DNA of 64,000 nt from Roridomyces roridus (Eukaryota > Basidiomycota > Agaricomycetes > Agaricales > Mycenaceae), in contig JARKIF010000121.1 in NCBI GenBank assembly GCA_029378245.1, positions 1 through 64,000 on the forward strand, in the 5' to 3' direction. Made by a program: the position numbers and the translations under genes. The notes below the pieces were generated by a model, which saw nothing but the letters and a program-made list of their open reading frames with translations, searched no databases and was not told where the DNA came from. This document shows positions 54,111 to 64,000 of the stretch, in pieces; within the stretch, counting starts at the first letter, position 1; every line of letters starts with the position of its first letter.

Positions 54111-55888
54111 GCGATGGGGTCACCGTCCCGATACCATGCGAGAGCCATCGGCATAAGTTGCGACGGCAGCGTCAGTGTTCACGGCATCGTTGTCGATGTG
54201 ATCGATGGCCGTGGATTGAAAGCCAGCCAGCCCATCGTCTTGAGAGAGACGGAAGCCAGGCCCGAGTTCCGTGAAGGCGATGCACCCTCGGACGAAACGA
54301 GTAAGCGCGGATCAATCGTTGTGGCTTCTTTGTCTTCTGCCTCCAGCTTCCACTCGTCGACACACACGATGTAGCTGCCGCCTTCCGTTGCCTCCGCTGT
54401 CTTGCGATCGTGCCGTTATTTCAATCCTAGCACGAGTGCAAACGGCTTTCTATTTCAAAGAAACACGTTTATCACCGATTCGGATAGACGGACGAAATCT
54501 GCGCACTCGAGCTTTTTCCCTGTTCATTCGAGCTTTAGGGCCTCAGCCAATTGTTGGTGAAGAACATCCCCGCTTCGTTTCCCACCGCGCAAGCCTCGTT
54601 CCAAGTCTCGTTCTCCGCAAGCAAGCGCATCGAAAACGGGGCTCCGAACGCTATGAAGGATGGTGGCTGGCAATAAGGCTGCCACAGGCGTGGCTGGCAA
54701 TAAGACTGCCACAAGGGGGGAGAAGTGCTGCACAGGTGTATGCGAGTGAATGGGGGACGAAATAGGGTACGTTGTCGTCCTCCCCTTCGGTGTCGTTATC
54801 ATTGGCGGACGCCTGAGTATCTGCACCCATCGTCTCGCACTGGGACTCGTCATACTCCAATGCGTCTTCTGTGTCGACGTTTAGTTCTTAGAGTACGTCA
54901 AAGTTTTCACCAATGACACACCGTATTCGTCCTCGCTGCCCACGTCACTCCCGCTGTGATAATCGCCTCCCCTCCCCGCGTCACCACTCCTACTCGTATC
55001 GCCGACTCCCATATCATCCTCGTCGTCGTTCCGTTACAAACATGCAAGGGAAGATTCGCGGTGGGCGCAATTGAATTGGGTACGGGATGGAGGTGGAGTA
55101 GATGGCCCCGCCTTGTCGGCGTTCAAAGGCGCGGACGCAGCGGTTGTATGGATCGGATTTGAGAATGGAGAAGAGTTTTCGGCCGCGGTCTACACGCATG
55201 TAAATTCGCCTGAAACGACCACGCAGACGGTGAGAGGGAAGGACGACTGTGCTGCACGGCGCCGGGACATCCGAGTATCTGTTGCTTTCGATTCCGCGAG
55301 GATGAAGAACCAGAAATGGAGTACCTTGACTTTCGACTAAAACCTGCTCAACCCTTGCCTCTGAACCCATCCGGCGATTTCGTTTGTGTACATTATTCAG
55401 CGGCAGGGTGGATGTAGAAAGTAAAGTGTGATTGGGGTCGCTGCCACTTGATTGGGCAAACACCAGCGTACAGTGTGCTGGCACTTACCACCGCCTCCAC
55501 CCAGGCAGACGGCGGCTTCACAGGTGTGGCAAACGACTTCCAGACCTCAACTGGACTTCTTCGCATTCCGGCAGTCGACGACACCCGTTAGCCCTCACAG
55601 CACTACCGCCGGCTGACCACCGCACTCTTTTACCAACTCTTCCATCCAGCATACGGTCTCAAAGGTCTGGACAACGACTTGAGGGCCTCGGATCCACATC
55701 TCGAGGACCCTGGTGCTCAGTTCACGCCGCATATCGGTGCCTTTTCTTTGGGAGGTTACCGCCCACTTACCGCCGCTCCCTTTCTCGTTTCGGAAGCTCC
55801 CATGCCTCGGACGTATGCTATTCTCGCCTCTCATGTGGACGACTCCCTGATTCGCTGAAGGTACACACGGGCTTATTGCCAGCGACAG
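54111..55888. other. stretch of uncertain content
   Basis: At 55400-55570 a frame contains TASTQADGGFTGVANDFQTS followed by TGLLRIP, loosely like the C-terminal lobe of fungal aspartic proteases, but no DTG motif is near and a stop follows. Otherwise nothing recognised. TGGCTGGCAATAAG occurs as a short tandem pair at about 54663-54710. Confidence 0.3.
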
Positions 55889-56441
55889 ATGGACCGCGCC
55901 ATCCGCAAGCCCTACGCGCGCGAGGCGCCGGGGTCACTGTATGTGGTCGCGCGTGTACGCCGCGTTGATTTGGAGGCGTTCTGCAATGATGCGATGACTA
56001 CACCTGGCTTTCGTGCAAGACTGATGCTGAAACTGGGAATGATGAAAGCAGGTCGACTCCAGAAACGAATGCGAGAGTATCACGTTTGCGATGGGAGCGA
56101 AAATGTCCATATCTGGATGGGACATTGGACGGTGCCGCTCAGGTATCTATATGGTGACTATTGTTTTCATGTGATGCTCGCTCATTGACTGTGATTCGAC
56201 AGAACGTCTCATGCACCTCTCGATGTTCTGGGACGGTGCTGAACGAACACACGGCCAATGTGTATGTGGTGTCCATCACCGGGAGTTCGTGTCATTCAGC
56301 TCTTTGGCTGGTCTGACCCGATTGGACGCGTTGATGACGAGCATCTCAACATTCTTTGAACACCAGGTTCAGATCGACTGGTTTCCGCGACCAAAGACAC
56401 CGAATGAGGCCCTCATGTACGACCTGGTCAGGAAATCTTGA
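55889..56441 (+). CDS. T5orf172/MUG113-type domain protein
   Basis: Exons 55889-56153 and 56203-56441 (intron GTGACT..ACAG, 49 nt) give 168 in-frame codons. The other nearby donor (56143) loses the frame. GSLYVVARVRRVDLE, KLGMMKAGRLQKRMREYHVC, RYLYERLMHLSMF and CVCGVHHREFVSF follow, in order, the pattern of the T5orf172/DUF1766 family (GIY-YIG-like fold; includes fission yeast Mug113), in which the conserved Arg, Glu, Cys and His positions are kept here. The family is linked to DNA binding or nuclease action, but fungal members are poorly studied. At 167 aa it is short, and an upstream exon is possible. Confidence 0.72.
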
Positions 56442-58289
56442 AATCAGCATCGGTTATCCTTCTCGGCATGTTTTGAAATTTGGTATCTTGCGCATTTGAT
56501 CTTTCGACACGACTGGACTCGACTCAATCCAGACGTATGATTGTACAGAGTCGGCGTACTATACACTATACACAGACCAAACACGCGCAGAACCTGTGAA
56601 CTAGGTCTTCGAACGCCTGTTTCGTGCAGAGCCAGAGGTTTTGTCAACATGGGAAAGGAGCTTGGCAAGCGAGAAGGACGTGTACGGCAGCGAAAGGTAT
56701 CAAGCACCATCGGGTGAGTCTGATATTTTGTCCTTTCTTCTTGTCGAGTTGGGTTTCAGCGAGCGAGGAGGGCCTCTTCACGTAGAGGGCAACCATCTAA
56801 TATTGGAACGCGACGGAGATGAGCATGAACGATGAACGATTAGCGCTTCGGATATTCAGAATACAGGGTGCGCGCAGGCACGCCCACGCCGCATTTGTAA
56901 TCGGAGCGTTTTCACCCGTTCGGTTTGAAGAATACGCCATTGTCCAGTGTGATAGGTTCGCAAGGGAAGCACAGCTTCTCGCCGGTGGAATCTTGAGTTT
57001 GGATATGCCAGGACGTCACCATCGTCCGTATTTCTGAGCAGGAGCAGGAGCGTTTCATGAGAGTGCGATTACTTCAGTATAGCGGACATTCCTAATGAGG
57101 GAAGTCGACCGGAAAGTTCTCGAAAATGTCGCCAGAATAACCCGCACATCCCTATGAGGAATAGTGGCTCAGGAAGAGAAAGTCAGATGGGGACGCTGAT
57201 GTCCGTCGACGGGGTAGTTCCTCTGCGGGCTGGTTTTCTGGTTGGGCGCTTCTACCCTATTTTCTTGCGTCGCAGTTGTTGATCCCTCCCTTCCACAGGT
57301 GTCTTCCTTACGCGTATGGACCCCTCTTGTATTGGTTTCCCTGATGAGCTCGGGACGGACATGTTTTCTCTTCGGGCGCGGGTGACTTTTCGTCAACGCA
57401 ATAACTCTCCGTCTCGCACTTGAGGCGCCGGCGCGTGCGCGTCCCCCACTGGACGAATCATCTTTGTTGTCCGATGGTCTCGATCGACGATCTTCATTCA
57501 ATGCTACTAAATGGTGACGATCGGCTTCATCCACTTCTACCTATTACAATCTACTACCTGCTGCAATCTGTATCCGTTTTCCACCTTGAATATATTGTAC
57601 CCCGCGCGGGGGCCTTAACCTCTATATTCATCATTGTCGCATTGGTTTGAGGTACAAGAGAAACAGCTACCGCAGGACGGTATCACCTCGGCGGCAGCAC
57701 GGGCTGGTCAACTCGGAGGCCATTGTGAAGCGATTCTTGAGTGGTGCAGGGTCCAGGTGGAAGCAGAGTTTGCGGAGGGAGGTTGTCTTGGTCTTTGTAG
57801 CCTTCGATGGGGACGCACAACGCACCACATTATCCAAGCCCCAGCCTTGTGTATTCCATTTTCGCGTGTCTTGCGTTGACTGTGCTGGTCGGGCGAGGCT
57901 TTTTGAAGTCCTTTCAAGGCGTCACGAGGGGCAGGAGTTGCGGCGAAGAAGGTATGAGGACATAGCGAGCATGAGGGTCTAGCCTGGGAGTGGGGACATC
58001 TCTATTACAAGGACCCCCCTGTCTATTATCAATCAATTATACACAATTCCCCTTGATTATACATCAATTATAGTACCCGTTTTGGATTATGCAATATTTA
58101 CTGTATAATTGATCATAATCGATTTATAATTACTTATGATACAGATCAACAATTTCCGACACTCCTCCCAGCATTCCTCCGACTCCGTGTCAGTAGTAAT
58201 GCCCTTATCCGACTCCGACTCCGCATCAGTGCCCTCGCTACTGGACTCTGGAGACGAGGGCCCCGACTGGTCAGAGCACGAGCAGCTGG
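56442..58289. other. stretch without a firmly supported gene
   Basis: A 111-codon plus-strand frame at 57647-57982 has a natural composition (FVAFDGDAQRTTLSKPQ) but matches nothing I know. 58000-58140 is AT-rich with TAATTGATCATAATCGA. The last 210 bp contain the end of the gene cut by the Tc1-like element (acidic SSPESSSEGTDAESESD on the minus strand). Confidence 0.35.
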
Positions 58290-58291
58290 TA

Positions 58292-61050
58292 CAGTACATA
58301 CTTTGCAAAAGATAGTGCTAGGTGGCAGACCATGGTTTTGCAAAAGGAAGTCACTAGTGGGTGTACAGCCACCTGGAGCCTATATATGGTTGTGGCTAGC
58401 TGTAACTAGTTGACCGGCTGGCACGGCACACACGGCACACACGGCACATCCGGCACAGGCTATATATGCTATTAAAAATTGATTTTCAGGCATTTCCACT
58501 GCACATATTTAAAATATATGAGAAATAGCCCGAAAATCAGGTCTGAAATTTTCAATCAATCACAGGGTCCACTCCGGCCTTCTCGGAGAATCCCCAATAG
58601 GAAGAGAACATTGATGACTCCTTCCAGATGTGATAGCAATCCTGAAAGAGTAACCGGCACATTTGGACCAGCGGCATGCATCAAAAAAAGATGGGGGATC
58701 AAAAAAAAAATCAAAGTTGTAGAGGCCCTCAAGAGCTACAGGAGTTGCTAACATTGTTTTACATCAAACTGATTGGCTGGCCCGCAAAACGCAAAATACT
58801 TTTTCAGAGGCGAGTCTTTGGAAACCAACCACCAGGTTTTGAAAGCTGAGCGTGTCCCAAGGCTTCATACCAAAGGAACCATTATATTTTCTAACCTCAG
58901 AGTGGTGTCATCAACTCTGAATTCAAAAAGTGTTTGACATTTCGGATGCTACTCCCGATTGGGCCACTACGCTTTCCTCCCAAAAAGGCAATTTTCAGCT
59001 TTTGCACTCCCATTGGATCTGCCTCTGGGATCCTTAACAAACTTTACTGGCAACAATTCTTCTCTCAATCCTTCCACATGTTTTGGCAACAAGTGTGTTA
59101 CCACTTTGGGTATATACCAGCTGTAAGAGTGGAAATGGTCTGTGCATTTTTGCACCTTTGATATCATGTCCATGTAGTTTCATGCTTTTGTGATCTGTGA
59201 GCCTTAGCATGTTTATGTACCACTTAGGATGCTAGATCTCAAATATCAGTCCAGATCTGAGCCATGGGAGAGTGTTATAAGTGAATGAGATAAAAGGTAG
59301 ATTTAGGTGCAGCTATTGATATTGGCAGTTGATAACCTGATCATTAGCACCCCAAGACTTCAATGAGTATTATCAATGACTTTTGAAGTCCCTTACCATA
59401 AGGTGCATAATAGGCCAGGTGAAAGTGGGAAAAGTCATCAAATCCCATTTTCACTGAATTGCTCATGCTCTTGATTTTCCTCTGTGGTTGAAGTACATGG
59501 GACAAGTACCCTAGAGTATAGGAAGCCAGCACAACCAAGATCAGCTGAATACCTCCACAGAAAGTAAAGTTATATGCATAGAGATTTTGTGATCATTTTG
59601 GATCATTCTGCTGATAGAAGACAAAGGGGGTGGAATCTGGGATATTTGAAGTCACCAATGGGGAAAGGGAGCTCAGGGGATCCAGAAAGTGTCCTTGATC
59701 ATGAAGGTTGGTGGAGAATCCATGGAGTTTTGTTCAAGAGCTCCACTGGACATTTGACCAAATTCTTACCCTACAATCCTGCCAGACCCAAACACAACCA
59801 GTGGAATCTTGCAAATACTCTTGCAAATATGGATGGGTGGAGCAATTCTAAGATGCTCCAATCTAGTTTTTAGACTCCCAATACATGTACATGGCCCTGT
59901 AGGTGCACAACAAGGGGGATCAGCTCAAAATGATCACACTCATAACTCAGGTTTCTCCTCATGTTCTAGCCAGTTTCTTTGCTCTAATGGGGTCTACTGG
60001 CAAGGGAAATGTTCACTGTGGTGTTGGAACCAATGCATTAGTCACAGGTATTGAGAACTGGTGCACACTTACATTTGACAGAATTGAGTTGAAATCTCTC
60101 TGGAATCAGGGGCCTTGGGTAACCTTCTTCAGATTAGAGTTAATCTGAGCTAGGATCAGACTTACAGGCTACAGATCACACCTATGGGCACCAGAATCAT
60201 TCAATACCAGGAAATCAGTGTTTGCAATCATACAGCAATTGTGCCTCTCAGTCAGTGTAAATGGGGGTTGTGAATACATGGAGTGGATGGGAGGGAGTGC
60301 TACAATAGCTCCATGAACATTCAAAAGAATTCAGCCAATGGTGCTAAAGGTATGAAGGCAACAAAAATGGGATGAGGGTGCCGGGGTTTGAACTTGCGAC
60401 CTTGGCAAAAAGGACTAATAAGGTAGTGATTATTCGACAGACAAGTAACAACTAGACTAGACAGCCAATATCTTGAGACACTGGAGACTCATCCCATCTA
60501 CCAGACACACCTCTTTTGCTAGCCCACCATACGTACTATGCCGCTGTGCCCTAAAAATCACCATCAAAAACACCCTGAGCAATAGGCCATACATTTTGAA
60601 CCATGTAATACAGGCATTTCTTTTTTCTGAAGCCGGGGTTTGGAAAGTATTTTGCATTTTGTGAGCCAGCCAGGCATTTTGAGCCAGTATTGTATAGGGT
60701 GATTCTGTAGCTGCAAATCAGCTCTACAACTTTGATTTTTCGATCCCCCATCATTTCTGATCCATGCCGAGGGTGTGCAGTCAATTGATGCAGTGGTATC
60801 AGTCATCTCCGGAGCCATTTGATGGTAATTTAAGATATTAATATCAATTACCCATTAAATAAAGCTTAACCGAGAGTTAACCTGGTTGTCCAGTATACCC
60901 GATACTGCCCCAGGATGCCGCGCTGATCCCTGTGATGGATACAGTCAGAGATAAGAGATTCAGTGCTTTTTGGGTATAGATAAAATTTACTGGTAACTTT
61001 TGCAAAACCACGGTCTGATACTTAATGTATCTTTTGCAAAAGATGTACTG
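58292..61050. mobile_element. 2.76-kb Tc1/mariner-like non-autonomous element
   Basis: Inverted ends of about 65 bp begin CAGTACAT and contain the palindrome CTTTTGCAAAAG plus CAGACCRTGGTTTTGCAAAAG. The flanks are TA (58290-58291, 61051-61052). A second inverted match (GATGGGGGATC..ATCAAAGTTGTAGAG) lies at about 58690-58735 and 60700-60760. CAGT ends and a TA duplication suit Tc1/mariner. No frame above 100 codons and no DDE/D motif was found, so it is non-autonomous or decayed. Because the TA can be counted either way, the duplication is weaker evidence than for the hAT elements. Confidence 0.75.
60365..60470 (-). other. tRNA-like relic inside the Tc1-like element
   Basis: On the minus strand GGTCGCAAGTTCAAACCCCG resembles a tRNA T arm with B box, with a weaker A-box-like CTAGTCTAGTTG about 60 bases earlier. 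It does not fold into an intact tRNA; a SINE head is likely. Confidence 0.35.
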
Positions 61051-61051
61051 T

Positions 61052-61635
61052 ATGTAGTGGCACGAGGTCGGGAAAGCCCCGACGGAAGAAATCGTATTCG
61101 AAAACGCCGGCGCGACAACCCAATCGAAGATGACCGGTTCGAAAGACGGGATGAAGGGGTTTAGAGGCCACGGCATGAACTCGCAGTGTTCGCACCAGTG
61201 GTTCATCGAGTCGCGAGAGTGATGGATGGGAGTGGCAATGGGAGTGGGAGTGGAAGGGGTTCCGGATGGGGGTGCCTCCAAGTCGTCCTTGGGCAAAAGC
61301 GTGGTCAGACTGACGCGGCGTTTGCGGAGGTATAGAATGGGTCGGGGAGGACGGCCAAAGCCGATGGGCCTGGGCTTGAAAGGGATGCTGCCCTCGTTGA
61401 GCTCGGCCATGGTGAAGGTGGGCTGAGAGGCTGGGTTAGAAAGGTGGCCGAGGCTGTGAGTTGGTTTGCTCGCACCGATTTGACCTCATAGTTCAGATTC
61501 GTGATGAGAGGCGTGCTGCCTTCGTTGAGTTCCGCCATGGTGAAGGTACGCTGAAGGGTGGCATTGCGTCAGAAAGGGGGCTCGGTGACGAGGCCAATAA
61601 ATGGCGCGTACCGTCTTCACAGTCGGAGAAGTCAT
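61052..61635 (-). pseudogene. hypothetical gene split by the Tc1-like element
   Basis: A likely start MTSPTVKT (61635) is spliced to RTFTMAELNEGSTPLITNL and then to PTFTMAELNEGSIPFKPRPI, so a 14-residue segment TFTMAELNEGSxP is present twice. The frame continues with SMNHWCEHCEFMPWPLNPFI and ends in GAFPTSCHYI exactly at the TA of the element. On the far side the minus strand continues with an acidic, Ser-rich tail (about 58289-58140). No family recognised. Confidence 0.5.
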
Positions 61636-62719
61636 TGCAGATAGCATGGTGTTGGTAGTGAAGAAAGTTCGGGGGGAGAACTGTTCTCTTCAGCAGTACG
61701 AGCCGGTCCTTTATACTCGCCCTCAAGTGCTACTTGCCATTTTCGTCCAAGGAGGTTTAACCGCGTCGAACAATGCGCTATCTTTGGACGTTGTGAATCG
61801 CCCGTGCCGTTGCCGTGACCACAGGGCGGCAATTGTCCCATGTCCGAGAAAGGCAAGGAGGTTGAATAGATTACATAAGGCCGTAAGTACTTTTTGCGTG
61901 CGAGTCACGGTTTGAGGTGTGGTACATGTATGACTCACTTGAGTCAGGGAGGGAGGTGATTCTAGGACCCTGTTGCTCGCTGGCTGCGGCGCGGGCTGTG
62001 TATGCTCGGAGCCACGTTGGCCAGTGGTGCGGGATCGAATCCGGACAAGGTATAGGCCCTCCTATGTCGCAAAAATCTTTTTCGCCATATATGGCCTGAC
62101 AGCCATATCGTGTCCGATGAGTCTATTACACGGGGCGGCTACCTTATTGAGTTTTGGTTAAGTAGCGGTCTGATGGCTCGGGGTTAATAAAATCAGCTGT
62201 GTGATTTAGAAAGGGCAGGGTCAAACACGGCACGATCTTCCAGGAGGTTAACCCCGGGCTCATCAGTTGCCCCAGGGTTAAAACACAGCAACCTCACCCG
62301 TCTTTCACCTACACAGATTCAGCCTCGACGTGACTTGAAACTCCACTTAATTCTGGCTTTGATTTGACACGATTTTCAAAATAAATTGAATGAAATTTCA
62401 TATTTGAATCGCCGGCACACAGCAGAAATCGGTCCTCCCTCGCGCCCCGCCGCTTCCCGCGTCCACCGTCCAGTGCATCCCGCGCACGCGGACCCGTCCT
62501 CCTCGGACCCCGCCCTCCTTGCCTTGGCCGCACGCAACCCTGCAATCGCACACCACAATTCTTGGGGTTCCTCCCTCGCATCCGAATCATCTCGAGCCCT
62601 GGACCCAAATCAGCAATAAGGAACTGAGGCAAACGCAAAGATCACATACCGCCAAATGCCGTTGGAGCTTGATTGAAGTCGGATAAGCGGATCTGCAAAT
62701 GTATCTCAGAAAGGGTAAG
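61636..62719. other. stretch without a recognisable gene
   Basis: Only short frames; no conserved motif, RNA gene or clear repeat. Confidence 0.4.
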
Positions 62720-62915
62720 GCCGCAGCTTGAGGACCAGGATAGAGCAGAGCAGCATGTATGATGGAACAGAGCAACTTGAGGCTTGAGGGGAGCGGAGCA
62801 GCTTGAGGCTTGAGGGGAACAGAGCAGCTTGAGGGGAGCGGAGCAGTTTGAGGCTTGAGGGACAGCAGCTTGACGGGAGCAGCGCAGCTTGAGACTTGAG
62901 GCAAACAGAGCGTAG
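62720..62915. repeat. minisatellite rich in AGCAGCTTGAGG
   Basis: Units such as GAGCAGCTTGAGGCTTGAGG followed by GGAGCG repeat irregularly about six times. The minus-strand translation (LKLLCSPQASS) is an artefact of the repeat. Confidence 0.8.
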
Positions 62916-63546
62916 CGGAATCGTGGCCGGCTTGTGGTGAGTGCTTCGTGACTTTGAGACGGGCAACGCAAGTCTTGACTGTCTTGATGCACACTCTTGA
63001 CGATTTAGAAGGCGTCAGTATGTCTTGAGGGGTTCCATATTTGACAATTTGAGGATTCTGGTGGCTTTATTCACGTTTTGCGTCTCCAGAGAGAAGGGGG
63101 AGTGCAGGGGGATGAGGGCGAGATGAAAAGATGGTTGATCTTCGGCACGTGTTGGGGCCAAACATGCCACAATCTCTTTGCCGACTTAGGCGCGTCCCAT
63201 CCTCGGCGCGTCTTCAATCGAAAAGGACAAGCTGGAATTAACAAGAATATACACTATTTCGAATCTCTACAGTGTCTACACCAACTCAAGAAGGCTCGTG
63301 TGCGACGATACAACAATGGCATTGGTACCCGCTGCCCCAGAGGATGGGGCGTCCAAAGTCGATGGCGTCGGAGGTCCGTTAGTGCCTGCGGGGGCCAGTT
63401 CCTCGAGAACACTGTTTGTTGGGAAGTGCATTTCGTCGCTCTGGAGGGTTTCATTGACATACCTGCAGAACAATTAGTTTGACAAACAATTCCGAGCCTC
63501 GCACGACTTACTCTTTCCTATGCCGGGCTTTACTGGACAAAACCCC

Positions 63547-63780
63547 AGTTGGAGTGAGTGGCCACGCATGGACACGCATGCAACCGCGTTTCGATGCGTG
63601 GCAGTGCGCTGCAAGTGCATTTCAACTCACTCTGAACGCATTTTCTTGACTCACCGCTCTTTGCCTACGGTGCTTTGCTTGCTCGCCCAACTCGTTTGAA
63701 ATGCACTCCCACTCGTTGTCCACTCACTTTTCCAAACGCACTCAACTGCACTCTGCACTCATGTTCCACTCGTTTCAACT
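63547..63780. repeat. GAGTG/CACTC-rich inverted repeat
   Basis: About 234 bp bounded by AGTTGGAGTGAGTGG and CCACTCGTTTCAACT (imperfect inverted ends), crowded with CACTC/GAGTG pentamers inside. No target duplication could be seen, so a MITE is possible but not shown. Confidence 0.5.
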
Positions 63781-64000
63781 TCTTCCAAACAACATGATTT
63801 TCAAACCGCTTTCGGACCAATTTGCACTTGGTAAATAAATTACAAAAAGATCCCCTTGGTGGCTGTCTCAGATCTCCTTGGTGGCTCCACAAAACCTTCA
63901 TGATTCAGAGTAGACACTCTGAACGTCCTGCCCACGTGAGAACCGCGCCGCTCACCGCAGACCTCGCCGTTGTTCCGCTTGTAACCCGCCGCGAAGACCC
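63781..64000. other. window end, nothing recognised
   Basis: No frame or repeat that I can support. Confidence 0.4.

Noticed and set aside
55400..55600. Aspartic protease gene
   Set aside because: Only one loose motif (TGLLRI) is present; no catalytic DTG and a stop follows.
60365..60470. A functional tRNA gene
   Set aside because: Only the T arm is convincing; the 5' half is degenerate.

Overview
The window reads as nuclear DNA of a filamentous basidiomycete, most likely an agaricomycete mushroom. The evidence is short introns (about 45-60 nt, GT-AG, often opening GTGCGTC or GTACGT), lineage-typical F-box, NACHT-ankyrin and chromovirus families, and a heavy load of LTR and TIR elements. 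I cannot name the genus from sequence alone.

Layout. 1-3.4 kb: no recognisable gene, ending in a dense cluster of ACGCGT palindromes. 3.4-11.3 kb: four minus-strand spliced genes in a row. At least three share a six-cysteine C-x2-C-x6-C-x8-C-x2-C-x6/7-C module, and the largest is split inside that module by a 1,024-bp TIR element. 13.5-17 kb: a truncated minus-strand Ty3/gypsy copy next to an F-box pseudogene that carries a hAT-type MITE. 19.2-22.0 kb: a complete six-exon NACHT-ankyrin (NLR-like) gene whose P-loop lies on a 25-nt microexon. 23.8-26.6 kb: a dispersed repeat, a dead ACP-thioesterase remnant of a polyketide synthase, and a truncated F-box gene. 28.1-28.8 kb: a MULE-like non-autonomous element. 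30.1-36.7 kb: a pristine chromovirus with identical 475-bp LTRs and a TTAAT target duplication, inserted in a RING-finger gene. It shows a textbook -1 frameshift signal and a Tf1-like self-priming site. 37.3-45.2 kb: a second MITE of the 16.4-kb family, the inverted partner of the 24-kb repeat, and a series of F-box genes and pseudogenes. 47.0-49.0 kb: a small intact gene with a 1.39-kb Copia-type gag-only element (TR-GAG) about 50 bp upstream of its start. 50.1-54.1 kb: decayed copies of clathrin heavy chain (hit by a 428-bp hAT MITE) and of a SNF2/RING helicase. 55.9-56.4 kb: a T5orf172/MUG113-type gene. 58.3-61.1 kb: a 2.76-kb Tc1/mariner-like non-autonomous element splitting another gene. 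61-64 kb: minisatellites and small inverted repeats.

The window is an accessory, transposon-rich compartment. Intact genes are few: the NLR-like gene, two or three Cys6 genes, one F-box gene, the 142-aa gene and the T5orf172 gene. At least seven elements have readable target-site duplications, so several insertions are young, and five of them sit inside genes or gene copies. CDS coordinates for spliced genes are outer limits; exon limits are in the evidence text.
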